Source: Pseudomonadota bacterium (GTDB lineage Bacteria; Pseudomonadota; Alphaproteobacteria; Rhodospirillales; Rhodospirillaceae). From it: DNA of 64,000 nt. How positions within the stretch are numbered: the stretch's first letter is position 1; each line of letters opens with the position of its first letter. Both the position numbers and the translations under genes were made by a program. The stretch lies in assembly GCA_020160875.1 (NCBI GenBank), contig JAIUPE010000006.1:1-64000 (forward strand). Reading direction: 5' to 3'. Below the pieces are notes generated by a model. It was given only the letters and a program-made list of their open reading frames with translations. It searched no databases and was not told the DNA's origin. Shown here piece after piece: positions 46,560 to 55,063 of this stretch.

Positions 46560-48317
46560 ATGGGGATATCCGTGGGTAAAGATATGGCGCGCGAAGGTAG
46601 CGCTTCATCGTCGGTGTCGGCCTTTAATGGTCAAAGCGAAGTATTGTCATTCGAAGTCTCTCCAGCAGCGCTGGAACGTTACGAAGAACCTGTATTCCGG
46701 GTCCTACCCGCGGGTTTTATCGAGCCTGCGAATCCTGTGGCGCTGGAATTTGCGGCGCGCCTCACGCCCGAGGATATGGCGCGTCTGAAGGCCGCGGCCG
46801 ACAAATCCACAACGGCCAATCGCGCCCTTGTCGACATGGTCGATGTCGGGCCTGACGGTAAACAGCAGAATCTCCAGGTGAGCCTCATTCCACTGCGCGA
46901 CAACGGTGGCACCCTCTTGTTCGTACGCGACCTGACGCTCGACAATTCGCTGCGTCTCGCCCTTGTCGATAGCCGCCGGCGCTACAAGGACTTCATCGAG
47001 ATTTCCACCGACTTCGCGTGGGAAATCGGGAGCGACGAACGTTTTGCCTTCGTTCCGCCGCGCGGCGCGCTCGGTTATACGGCCGATGGTTTGATGGCTA
47101 TGGAACCGCGCCAACTTCTCGTCGCCGACGCGCCCGGGACCGAGGTTCCGTTCCTCACCAAGCGGCGGATCGAGAACGAAGAGCTGTGGTTGCGCCGTCC
47201 CGATGGACGGACCGCCTGCGTGATCGTTTCGGCCATGCCGCTCATCGCGCGTGACGGCAAGTGGGTTGGCGCTCGCGGGGTCTGCCGTGACGTCACCGAA
47301 ACCCGGGACCGGGAAGCCACGCTGACCCGCGTGCGCAATCGTGAACGCGTGCTCACACGCATCGTGCGCGCCTTCCGCGACGAGGTGAATCCCGAAGCCA
47401 TGCTCGGCGTCGCCGCCGAAGCGCTTGCGCGCGGCCTCGGCGCCGAGCACTGCCATATCTTCCGCGCACTGTCCGAGGACGCCCTTTCTAACGCGGTGAC
47501 GCCGGGCTTCCAGCTTGCGGCGCGCTATGGCGATCTCGAGGCAAGCGAAGCCGCGCCGGTCCTGAAAACCATCAGCGAAGGCGCCGCGGCGGTCGAACTT
47601 TTGCTCGGCGGCATGCAGGTGCTCGCCGCGCCGGCACGTTATCAGAACGCCTCGAATGGCGCCGTCATTCTGTGGCGTTCGGTCGAGCGCGGCACCTGGA
47701 ACGACGACGACCGCCTGCTGATCGGCGATATCGCCAACCAAGTCGGCATCACCATCGAGCAGTTCACGCACCACGAACATGTGCTCAAGATTTCCCGCAC
47801 CGATGCGCTCACCGGCCTTCTGAATCGCGGCGCGTTCGTCGACGGGCTGCAGCGTTTCCTCGTGCGCCTGACGCGCGACGGCGGCTATGGCGTGCTGATG
47901 TATGTCGACCTCGATAACTTCAAAGCCGTCAACGACACCAAGGGCCACCAGGCCGGCGACGACGCGCTCTTGAAAGTGCGCGACATCCTTGTCCAGCATA
48001 CTCGTCCGACGGATTTGATCGCGCGCCTGGGTGGGGATGAATTCGCCCTCTGGCTCAATGCCGCCGATCTGGCCATCGCCAAGACACGCGCTAGCCAGTT
48101 CCTCGAGCGCATAAAGGAGCTTGGCCCCTATTCGGCCGATCCGCATCGGCCGCTCGGTATGTCGATCGGCATCGCGGTGTGGACGCCTGAGACTGGGGAG
48201 ATGCTCGACGGGCTCCTCGCGCGCGGCGACGGGGCGATGTACGAAGCCAAACGCGGCGGAAAGGGCCATTTCACCATCGCCCCCGATGCGCCTGCGTCTA
48301 ACGGGGGGAAGCCATAG
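46560..48317 (+). CDS. Diguanylate cyclase with PAS-like and GAF sensor domains
   Basis: The 585-residue cytoplasmic protein has no membrane helix. The N-terminal third is a divergent sensor region, then a PAS-like domain (YKDFIEISTDFAWEIGSDER, about 141-250) and a GAF domain (about 270-400), then GGDEF at 491-495 in IARLGGDEFALWL. The active motif is intact. Arg482-x-x-Asp485, exactly five residues before GGDEF, is a product-inhibition I-site. No EAL domain is present. It should make c-di-GMP. ATG 46560 was taken; GTG 46572, preceded by GGGGATATC, is an alternative. It shares one base with the next gene (TAGTG). Confidence 0.9.
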   Translation: MGISVGKDMAREGSASSSVSAFNGQSEVLSFEVSPAALERYEEPVFRVLPAGFIEPANPVALEFAARLTPEDMARLKAAADKSTTANRALVDMVDVGPDGKQQNLQVSLIPLRDNGGTLLFVRDLTLDNSLRLALVDSRRRYKDFIEISTDFAWEIGSDERFAFVPPRGALGYTADGLMAMEPRQLLVADAPGTEVPFLTKRRIENEELWLRRPDGRTACVIVSAMPLIARDGKWVGARGVCRDVTETRDREATLTRVRNRERVLTRIVRAFRDEVNPEAMLGVAAEALARGLGAEHCHIFRALSEDALSNAVTPGFQLAARYGDLEASEAAPVLKTISEGAAAVELLLGGMQVLAAPARYQNASNGAVILWRSVERGTWNDDDRLLIGDIANQVGITIEQFTHHEHVLKISRTDALTGLLNRGAFVDGLQRFLVRLTRDGGYGVLMYVDLDNFKAVNDTKGHQAGDDALLKVRDILVQHTRPTDLIARLGGDEFALWLNAADLAIAKTRASQFLERIKELGPYSADPHRPLGMSIGIAVWTPETGEMLDGLLARGDGAMYEAKRGGKGHFTIAPDAPASNGGKP

Positions 48318-49660
48318 TGCCGACCTCCAAGCCCGGCGTCTCGAAAACCAGCGCTCCGGCCAAAGACCGGTTGATTCATCTTTTAGGAATTCCCGGCCAG
48401 AAGGTCACTTATGAACAGGCGCGCGACTTGCTTGACCATCCCGAGGTCACAGTGCGTCGCGCTCTTGCCGAACGCACCGACCTTGAACCGGAAATTCTGT
48501 TCTTCCTCGCCCGGGATTCCGATACCGTCGTGCGCCGCTCCATCGCCGCGAACGCGATGACACCCGATAAGGCGTCGCTATTACTCGCGGCCGACGACGA
48601 TGCCGATGTGCGCTCCGACCTCGCCGACCGGCTGGGTAAGCTCCTGCCGGGCCTGAGCGGCATCGACCAGGAGAAGGCGTGGCGCACGATTCACCAGGTC
48701 CTCATTCTGCTGGCGCGCGATCAATTGCCGCGCGTGCGTCGTGCGCTGTCGGAGGCTTTGAAATCGGTCCCCAATGCGCCGCATGACGTGGTGTTCACGC
48801 TTGCCACCGATACCGAGGCCACCGTCGCGACTCCGGTGCTTGAATTCTCGCCTGTGCTCACGGACGAGGATCTGCATGCGGTCATTCAGGCCAGCCCGCT
48901 GACCGCCCAACTCGTGGCGATCTCCCGGCGCATCAACGTCGGCGAAGAGGTCTGCAACGCCATCGTCGGCGCCGGTAACGTCGATGCCATCACCTCGCTC
49001 CTCAAGAATAAAAGCGCGCAGATCCGCGAAGAGACCCTTGACGCCATCATCGACGCGGCGCCGCGCCAGGTGTGGTGGCACGAGCCCCTCGTGCATCGGC
49101 CGAACCTTAATTCCAAGGCCGCGCTCAGGATCGCCGAGTTCGTCGCGGCGTCGTTGGTTCAGGAACTCGCGCGCCGCGTCGATCTCGATCCGACCACGAT
49201 CACCACGCTCGACAAGCTGGTGAAGGATAAGCTGCGCAAGGATGACGAGAAGGCCGGTCTTGCCGTCGACGATCCGGGCGAAACGCTGACCGAAGATGCG
49301 CTCGCCATGGCGCAGCGCCAAGTCGAGGTGCTCGCGCGCGCCGGCAAGCTCACCACACGCTCGGTCATGCAGCTCGCGGGCGATGGCCCTTCGGCCATGG
49401 TCGTTGCCGCCCTCGCGCATTTGGCCGACCTCCCACTGGCGGCCGTGGCCGAAGTTGTGCGGACCGCCAGCGCGAAAGGCATGCTCGCGGTGGCTTGGGC
49501 CGGGGACTTCACCGCCGAGGAATCCGCGCAACTCCAGCTCAAGGTTGCGCGCGTGACGCCTGAATCCCTGATCCGCCCGCGCGCCGGCGGCGGCTTCGAC
49601 GCCACCGAAGCCGAGCTCGAGTGGCAGCTCGAGATGTTCCAGGAGGCGGCGGGGAGTTAG
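48317..49660 (+). CDS. DUF2336 domain protein
   Basis: The 447-residue protein consists of helical repeats. YEQARDLLDHPEVTVRRALA and LFFLARDSDTVVRRSIAANA match the HEAT-like DUF2336 repeat; later repeats follow to about residue 420. DUF2336 is nearly confined to alphaproteobacteria and its function is unknown. GTG 48317 overlaps the last base of the diguanylate cyclase stop, so the two are translationally coupled. A role in c-di-GMP output is inferred from that. Confidence 0.85.
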   Translation: MPTSKPGVSKTSAPAKDRLIHLLGIPGQKVTYEQARDLLDHPEVTVRRALAERTDLEPEILFFLARDSDTVVRRSIAANAMTPDKASLLLAADDDADVRSDLADRLGKLLPGLSGIDQEKAWRTIHQVLILLARDQLPRVRRALSEALKSVPNAPHDVVFTLATDTEATVATPVLEFSPVLTDEDLHAVIQASPLTAQLVAISRRINVGEEVCNAIVGAGNVDAITSLLKNKSAQIREETLDAIIDAAPRQVWWHEPLVHRPNLNSKAALRIAEFVAASLVQELARRVDLDPTTITTLDKLVKDKLRKDDEKAGLAVDDPGETLTEDALAMAQRQVEVLARAGKLTTRSVMQLAGDGPSAMVVAALAHLADLPLAAVAEVVRTASAKGMLAVAWAGDFTAEESAQLQLKVARVTPESLIRPRAGGGFDATEAELEWQLEMFQEAAGS

Positions 49661-49668
49661 GGCGCGCG

Positions 49669-49935
49669 ATGCTCTACTTCGCCATGCTCGCGGCCGGACT
49701 GTTTGTCGGTTTCACCGTCAGCACGGCGGTGCGTGAAAGCGCTTACGGCTATTACCTGCGCCACTACACCGCCTCCGGTCTTGGGCGCCGCATGACCGCG
49801 CATGTGGCCAGAGGCGTCGCCTTTGTCTTTGCGGCGCTCTTTTATCTCTGTATCGGGATCGCATTTTGCGTGCTGATCGCGGCGGCGTTCATGTTTATCG
49901 GTTACGCCCATGAACTGTTCGCCGGAAGGTCCTGA
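49669..49935 (+). CDS. Small two-helix membrane protein
   Basis: From ATG 49669 (GGGGAG upstream) the product has 88 residues. There are two hydrophobic segments, MLYFAMLAAGLFVGFTV (1-17) and VAFVFAALFYLCIGIAFCVL (about 50-70) with a further stretch to 80. It starts 8 bases after the DUF2336 stop and likely belongs to that operon. Its last 34 bases overlap the 3' end of the convergent Lrp gene. No family recognised. Confidence 0.7.
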   Translation: MLYFAMLAAGLFVGFTVSTAVRESAYGYYLRHYTASGLGRRMTAHVARGVAFVFAALFYLCIGIAFCVLIAAAFMFIGYAHELFAGRS

Positions 49936-50432
49936 TTCAGCCCACGCTCACGCGGTAAGGCGGACACGGGCGGCATCGCATCCAGCGGCACCGTCGTCGA
50001 ATACTTGATCTCCTCCATGACGAAGGTCGAGCTGACGTCGCTCAAGGCCACGCGTTTGATCAGGCGTTTATAGAATGAATCATAAGCGTCCATGTCTTTC
50101 ACAACGACGCGCAGCAGGTAATCGATATCGCCGGCCATGCGCCAGATGGCGGTGATTTCCGGCATCTCCTTTACGGTGCGCGCGAACTTCTGCAGCCAGA
50201 TGTCATCGTGCTGGCTGGTGCGGATGATGACGAAGACCGTCAGCCCAAGGTTAAGCCGTTTCGCATCGAGCAAGGCCACCCGTGCTTTGATGATGCCCGC
50301 CCGCTCCATCTTCTGGATGCGCTTCCAGCACGGTGTCTGCGAAAGCCCCACCTTCTGCCCAATCTCCACGATGGAAAGGCCGGCATTGTTTTGAAGCAGC
50401 GCGAGGATCTTGCGATCGGTGGGGTCGAGCAT
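49902..50432 (-). CDS. Lrp/AsnC family transcriptional regulator
   Basis: The 176-residue regulator begins with the helix-turn-helix MLDPTDRKILALLQNNAGLS continuing IVEIGQKVGLSQTPCWKRI, followed by the RAM ligand domain (ALLDAKRLNLGLTVFVIIRT ... MAGDIDYLLRVVVKDMDAYD). Such proteins sense amino acids as octamers. It is downstream of a TonB-dependent receptor but separated by a terminator. The C-terminal 25 residues extend beyond the usual end. Confidence 0.92.
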   Translation of the reverse strand: MLDPTDRKILALLQNNAGLSIVEIGQKVGLSQTPCWKRIQKMERAGIIKARVALLDAKRLNLGLTVFVIIRTSQHDDIWLQKFARTVKEMPEITAIWRMAGDIDYLLRVVVKDMDAYDSFYKRLIKRVALSDVSSTFVMEEIKYSTTVPLDAMPPVSALPRERGLNQDLPANSSWA

Positions 50433-50453
50433 GGAGAGGTCCGGGACAAAAAT

Positions 50454-50481
50454 GGAAAGGCCAGCCGAAACTGGCCTTTCC
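50454..50481 (-). terminator. Intrinsic terminator after the TonB-dependent receptor
   Basis: On the minus strand GGAAAGGCCAG, loop TTTCGG, CTGGCCTTTCC, then ATTTTTG. The 11-bp stem with a T-run ends the receptor transcript. The lrp-type gene starts 22 bases further on, so it needs its own promoter or readthrough. Confidence 0.9.
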
Positions 50482-50495
50482 GAGTGCGGCAGGCG

Positions 50496-53465
50496 TTAGA
50501 GTTTGAAGCGGATTCCGGCGCGGAACGTGCGCCCGTTGCGCCAGTCGGCGTAGTCCTGCGTGGACTGCGATTGGAACAATCCGCCGCTGACCTCGCCGGC
50601 GACGATCGGCGGCATCGCGTTGGTCAGGTTCTTCACGAAGAAAAACGCGTCCACCGTGCCGTCGCCGTATGCGAGGACCTTGTAGTTGATCGAAAGGTCG
50701 TACGAGTAAGCCGCCTTGATGTCGTTGAGGTTGTAGGTCGGGTTCCCCGCCGTTGAGACCGGGCAGCCGGTGGTGCAGACGACGCGCTCATTGCTGTACA
50801 CCGATGAACTCACGCCATTAGCCGTCAATGTGACTGCGATCGGATCGAGATCGTAGGTCGCCGACGCCGTGAAGCGGAAGTCCGGCGAACCGGGGGTGCC
50901 TGCCTGGTTCGTGATGGCCGGGATCGCCGCCGGATTATTGGTCTTGCGCGAGATCACATGCGTGCCGAGGCCGCGCAGCGTGACATTACCGTCCCAGCTA
51001 TCGGCGATGGACGACAGCGGGAAGCGGTAGCTCGTTTCGATGTCGATCCCCTTGGTTCCCTGCGCGATCACGTTGGCGGGGCGGATGTTCACCTGGGTCA
51101 GGAGCTTCGTCGTCGGGTCGCGGACGAGGAACGCGCAGACCGAGGTTTGGCCGTCGCGGCACTGGTCGATGATCTGCTGGCTGTTCAGCGTCGCGATCGC
51201 GTTTTTGATGTTGATCCGGTAGTAGTCGACCGATGCGTTGAAACCAGACAGGAACGTCGGCGAGAGCACGACGCCCAGGCCAGTCGTATTGGCCTTCTCC
51301 GGTTGCAGGTTCGGGTTGCCGCTCGTCACCGTGAACACCGACACTGGTGCGTTGTTGTTGAACGGATCTGTGATGAAGCTGGTGTTGGAACGTCCGCCCA
51401 GATAGAGGTCGCCTAGGTTCGGCGCGCGGATGTCACGCGACTGCGTGGCGCGGAACCGGATGTCGTCGATCGGCGTCCAGGTGGCGCCCACCTTCCACGT
51501 CGTCACATAACCCGACGTCGAGTAACTGGTGAAACGCGCGCCCGCGTTCAAGTCCAGCACCTTCGCCCAAGCTTCGTCCTTGGCCAGGGGTACGACGGTT
51601 TCCACGAAACCTTCCGTCACGCTGAACTCACCGGCCGAATCCTTGTAGTTGCCCGAGAAGAACGAAGTGGCCTTGTCGAGCGCGCTGGCGAACGCGAACA
51701 GTGTTTCCTTGCGGTGTTCGGCGCCGAAAGCCACCGAAACGGGCCCGGCCCAGGTCGAGAAGGGCTCGCCGTTCACGCTGGCCGCGGCCACGTTCTGGCC
51801 CAGCTTCGCCAGGAGATAGCTATTGCCATACACATAATCGATCGTGTCCTGCGGGACCTTGCCGTAGCCGAAGTAGGGGAACGGTTTGCACGACGGATCG
51901 TCGTTGGTCGTGACGGCATCGGCGTTTACCCGGCAGACGATCACGCCATCGGCGCGGCGCACGGAATCCACGGCGCGCAGGTAGTTCGCGTTGATCATAT
52001 TCGTGAGAACGCGCACAGAGTTGTGGGTTGTGGTGCGCTGGACGTAGGCGTCCCACGTCCAATTGGTGCCGAAGGCGTCGAAGTTGCCGTCCAGCCCCGC
52101 CGTATAACCGCGGAAGGTGCGGTTGTTGTTGGGCCGCGCGATCGGCAGGTCGTTGTTGTTGCGGCCCATCGTCAGCGCGGTGAGGCCGAGAGACTGCATC
52201 TGCGTGACGATCGACGCCGGGATGTAGGGATTGTCGATGCGGATCGTGTCCGAACCCAGCTTGTAGCCGTAGGCGTTGTGGGAGTAGCCGAACGTGTGAC
52301 TCCAATGGAGCTGCGCGTAGGCCGTCACGTTGTCCGTCACATCGTAGCTGGACCGCAGGAACACCGTTTTGCGCACCACCTTCGCTTGAAGGTCGGAGGT
52401 GCGGTCCGTGCGGGTCAATTCCCAGTCGCCGCCCGACATCAGATTGCCGCGATAACCCAAGGGGCTGTAGCGGAACGGATATGGATTGCCGTCGGCGTCG
52501 AACTGAATGCCCTTCAGGGGGCCGGCGGTGATGAGGCCTCCCGGCGCCGCGTTGGCGATACCGACGTTCGGCAGGATCAGGAATTCCGGCTGACCGTTGC
52601 CGGCCGCGTAGTTCGGGTTCTGGATGGTGTTCCAGCCTTGGTCGAGGTTCGGGCGTGGATTGCCGCGCACGCCCTTGCTGTAGCTGTATTCGCCGGCCGC
52701 GAGGATGTGACCGCGGCCGCCCGCGAACGGCGTGCCGCCCGCGAGGTCGACGCCGTAGGTGGGCGCGTCGCCGTAGGTCGAAATGCCGCCTTGGACAGAG
52801 CCCTTGATGCCGGTGAATTCGCGGTCGAGCACGAAGTTCACGACGCCCGAAAGCGCGTCGGACCCATACGCGGCCGAGGCGCCGCCGGTCACCACGTCGA
52901 CGCGGCTGACCAGCGCGTTCGGCACCGCGTTCACATCCACCGCATTGCCCTCGCCCGCGCCATTGGCGCTGGCGCCGACGAGGCGATGTCCATCGAGCAG
53001 GACGAGGGTGCGGTTCGCGTTGAGGCCGCGCAGGTTCAGGCTGTTGGTGCCGACGGTGCCGTTTCCGGTGCCGGAGTTGCCTGAGTGCGGCGAGCGGCTG
53101 CCCGCGAAGGCCGGCAGTTGGTTGACGACGTCGGCGATGTTGACCGGCGCCTGCGCCAAGATGTCGGTGCTGGAGACGACTGAAACGGGTGTTGGTGCTT
53201 CGTAACCGTCGCGAACGACGCGCGTGCCCGTGACGACGATTTCATCGATGGAGGTGGCTTGCGCGAGTTGCGGATCGGCCGCCTGCGCCAGTTGAACCAG
53301 ACCTTCGCGGGTCTCGGCGACGGTCTCGGACGCCTCCACCGCGAACGCGGTTTCATTGGCATGGACGTTGGCTGCGGCGAGTAGCGCGATGGCGCTGGCG
53401 GTGCCGGTCAAACGGACGCGGCGCGAGAAGAAATTGCGATAGGAAAGTGCCGGAAAAGCAAACAT
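50496..53465 (-). CDS. TonB-dependent outer-membrane receptor
   Basis: The 989-residue protein has a signal peptide (SAIALLAAANVHA). A stretch before the plug ends SIDEIVVTGTRVVRDGYEAP, a TonB-box-like segment. The plug domain (about 75-200) shows VNIADVVNQLPAFAG, NSLNLRGLNANRTLVLLDGH and GGASAAYGSDALSGVVNFVL. The barrel ends with GRTFRAGIRFKL. It belongs to the large class of receptors in Sphingomonas/Caulobacter-type bacteria that import carbohydrates, peptides or metals; the substrate is unknown. It appears to be a single-gene unit with its own terminator. Confidence 0.93.
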   Translation of the reverse strand: MFAFPALSYRNFFSRRVRLTGTASAIALLAAANVHANETAFAVEASETVAETREGLVQLAQAADPQLAQATSIDEIVVTGTRVVRDGYEAPTPVSVVSSTDILAQAPVNIADVVNQLPAFAGSRSPHSGNSGTGNGTVGTNSLNLRGLNANRTLVLLDGHRLVGASANGAGEGNAVDVNAVPNALVSRVDVVTGGASAAYGSDALSGVVNFVLDREFTGIKGSVQGGISTYGDAPTYGVDLAGGTPFAGGRGHILAAGEYSYSKGVRGNPRPNLDQGWNTIQNPNYAAGNGQPEFLILPNVGIANAAPGGLITAGPLKGIQFDADGNPYPFRYSPLGYRGNLMSGGDWELTRTDRTSDLQAKVVRKTVFLRSSYDVTDNVTAYAQLHWSHTFGYSHNAYGYKLGSDTIRIDNPYIPASIVTQMQSLGLTALTMGRNNNDLPIARPNNNRTFRGYTAGLDGNFDAFGTNWTWDAYVQRTTTHNSVRVLTNMINANYLRAVDSVRRADGVIVCRVNADAVTTNDDPSCKPFPYFGYGKVPQDTIDYVYGNSYLLAKLGQNVAAASVNGEPFSTWAGPVSVAFGAEHRKETLFAFASALDKATSFFSGNYKDSAGEFSVTEGFVETVVPLAKDEAWAKVLDLNAGARFTSYSTSGYVTTWKVGATWTPIDDIRFRATQSRDIRAPNLGDLYLGGRSNTSFITDPFNNNAPVSVFTVTSGNPNLQPEKANTTGLGVVLSPTFLSGFNASVDYYRINIKNAIATLNSQQIIDQCRDGQTSVCAFLVRDPTTKLLTQVNIRPANVIAQGTKGIDIETSYRFPLSSIADSWDGNVTLRGLGTHVISRKTNNPAAIPAITNQAGTPGSPDFRFTASATYDLDPIAVTLTANGVSSSVYSNERVVCTTGCPVSTAGNPTYNLNDIKAAYSYDLSINYKVLAYGDGTVDAFFFVKNLTNAMPPIVAGEVSGGLFQSQSTQDYADWRNGRTFRAGIRFKL

Positions 53466-53560
53466 AGAAGCCCCTCAGAAAGAAAATTGAGGCTCCGGCT
53501 TAGGGGTTAGCCGAGGGGGCGCGGGGATAAATTTTCTCTCAAATGGCCAACATGCCGGAA

Positions 53561-53701
53561 TTAATAGAAATTTATTCCCCAAAGCCCCAGGATTTGGAGT
53601 GTGATCGCGGAGTTTCGGACGAACCGGATCGAAGCCGCGTGGGCCAAGCCGGAGAATACGCCGCTGACGACGATGAACGTCACTCCGGCCGCAACCGCCA
53701 A
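53561..53701 (-). CDS. Candidate 46-residue membrane peptide (weak)
   Basis: Downstream of the exported protein ending at 53726, the same reading frame continues after its TAA for 54 codons to TAA 53561-53563. The encoded residues are protein-like: a hydrophobic run LAVAAGVTFIVVSGVFSGLA, then ASIRFVRNSAITLQILGLWG and INFY. No ATG is present; TTG 53701 or GTG 53683 would be the start, without a good ribosome site. It may be a tiny membrane protein, a former extension of the upstream gene, or chance. Confidence 0.35.
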   Translation of the reverse strand: MAVAAGVTFIVVSGVFSGLAHAASIRFVRNSAITLQILGLWGINFY

Positions 53702-53725
53702 GGGTGAGGCTGGCCGTTCTTTTCT

Positions 53726-54277
53726 TTAGGAAGGGGTGGCCGGCGGTTTCTTTTCGGCCGTTACGGTGACGACGACTTGTTCGAGCGCCGGGGCCTTCGG
53801 ATCGGTCGAGAACAAAATGACGATCTGTTTGTCGGCGTGCTGCCCCAGATAAACGCGGTGCGTCACCCATCCGCCGTGTGCCGAGGCTTCCTCGAAGATG
53901 CGTCCCGGATAGAAACGGCTGCCCGGTCCGACAAAATAGTCATCGGCGGCTTCGATTACGGGTGCAAGATCGCCGGGAAAGCGTGCATGGACGGTGCACA
54001 GGTTGCCGGCTCTCTCCGTCAGCGCGATTGGATACGGCGCATCGCCTTTCACATAAACCACGCCCTTATCGGCTCCAAGAAAAGCGCGCGCACCTTTTGC
54101 GTCGATGCGCAGCGCTTGTTCCTTTTTTGCGAAGGCTTCCAGTGAAGCGCCATTCATGGCGTAAGGTACGCAGGCGTTCGCGGTGAAATTCAGAAGCTGA
54201 TCGATGCCCGCGCCGTCATCGGCGCGGACGGGTGCCGCGGTCAGCAGAAGCCACACAAGCGCAGCCGCGTGCCTCAC
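53726..54277 (-). CDS. Exported protein of unknown function
   Basis: With GTG 54277 the product has 183 residues and starts with a signal peptide (VRHAAALVWLLLTAAPVRADD). The start overlaps the HAD gene stop by 4 bases (GTGA), so it is co-translated with it. The mature part contains NFTANACVPYAMNGASLEAF and RAGNLCTVHARFPGDL (two Cys, possible disulfide) and ends KKPPATPS. No family recognised; periplasmic location expected. Confidence 0.65.
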   Translation of the reverse strand: MRHAAALVWLLLTAAPVRADDGAGIDQLLNFTANACVPYAMNGASLEAFAKKEQALRIDAKGARAFLGADKGVVYVKGDAPYPIALTERAGNLCTVHARFPGDLAPVIEAADDYFVGPGSRFYPGRIFEEASAHGGWVTHRVYLGQHADKQIVILFSTDPKAPALEQVVVTVTAEKKPPATPS

Positions 54278-54957
54278 GCCTTCGGATCCGTCAGCGCGGC
54301 CAGCCAGGCCAGCAGATCGTCCGTCACATAGTGACAATGGGTGAGGTCTTCCCCCTCGCGCGCGGGCATCCCCTCATGGCGCACCCAAACGGTCTTCATG
54401 CCGAGGGCGGCGGCCGGACCAAGGTTCTTGTGACTGTCTTCGAACATGACCGCCTTTGTCGGCGTCACGGCGTGTTTGGCGATCAGGGCCGCGTAGCCGG
54501 CGGGATCCGGCTTCGGGACGTAGTCGCCCGCGCGGATGTCGAAGATGTCGGAGAAATGATGCGCGACGCCAAGGCGTTTCACCGTGCTCTCGGCATGATA
54601 CGCGGATCCGTTGGTGTAGATCAGTTTGCGTCCCGGCAGGGCGGCCAGCACCGCGTCGAGCCGCGGGTCGGCGTTCAGCACGCTATGATCGATGTCGTGC
54701 ACGTAGTCGAGGAACGCGTCGGCATCGATGCCGTGATGCAGCGTAAGTCCGCGCAGCGACGTCCCATATTTGTGGAAGTATTGCTTCTGAAGCTTGAAGG
54801 CGTCTTCGACGGATATATTCAGGAGCTGGGCGATGTACGTCTTCATCCGCACGTCGATCTGCGCGAAGAGATTGGTGCTGGCGGGATAAAGCGTATTGTC
54901 GAGATCGAACACCCATGCGTCGATCCCGGCGAAGTCGCTGCGCTTTGGTAGGGTCAT
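54274..54957 (-). CDS. HAD-family pyrimidine 5'-nucleotidase
   Basis: The 227-residue haloacid-dehalogenase hydrolase has motif I VFDLDNTLYPAS (nucleophile Asp and acid Asp), motif II YTNGS, motif III Lys in VPKPDPAGY and motif IV in AVMFEDSHKNLGPA. LYPASTNLFAQIDVRM is typical of the SDT1/pyrimidine 5'-nucleotidase class, which dephosphorylates UMP or CMP. It is the gene after argB, with two palindromes in the gap. Confidence 0.88.
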   Translation of the reverse strand: MTLPKRSDFAGIDAWVFDLDNTLYPASTNLFAQIDVRMKTYIAQLLNISVEDAFKLQKQYFHKYGTSLRGLTLHHGIDADAFLDYVHDIDHSVLNADPRLDAVLAALPGRKLIYTNGSAYHAESTVKRLGVAHHFSDIFDIRAGDYVPKPDPAGYAALIAKHAVTPTKAVMFEDSHKNLGPAAALGMKTVWVRHEGMPAREGEDLTHCHYVTDDLLAWLAALTDPKA

Positions 54958-54958
54958 G

Positions 54959-54986
54959 GCGAAAATTATATCAGATATATTTTCGC
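54959..54986. repeat. Palindrome with ATATCAGATAT core, copy 1
   Basis: GCGAAAATTATATCAGATAT followed by ATTTTCGC is a near-perfect 28-base inverted repeat. It lies 2 bases upstream of the HAD ATG, in the region where its ribosome site should be. A related palindrome is at 55011-55059. Confidence 0.75.
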
Positions 54987-55010
54987 GCGCGTGATCGTTC
55001 CGCGAGTTCG

Positions 55011-55059
55011 GCTGCGAGATGCGAAAAATTTATCTGATATGATTTTTCGCTCTCGCAGC
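55011..55059. repeat. Palindrome with TATCTGATAT core, copy 2
   Basis: GCTGCGAGA (55011-55019) pairs with TCTCGCAGC (55051-55059); inside, GCGAAAAAT pairs with ATTTTTCGC around TTATCTGATATG. The 18-bp stem with a single bulge lies 5 bases after the argB stop. It shares the GCGAAAA...TTTTCGC arms and the TATCAGATA core (inverted) with copy 1. Confidence 0.8.
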
Positions 55060-55063
55060 GCGA

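Noticed and set aside
53466..53560. Cobalamin or other riboswitch upstream of the TonB-dependent receptor
   Set aside because: The 5' region has only a short CCTCA/TGAGG stem and lacks the long conserved boxes of a B12 riboswitch.
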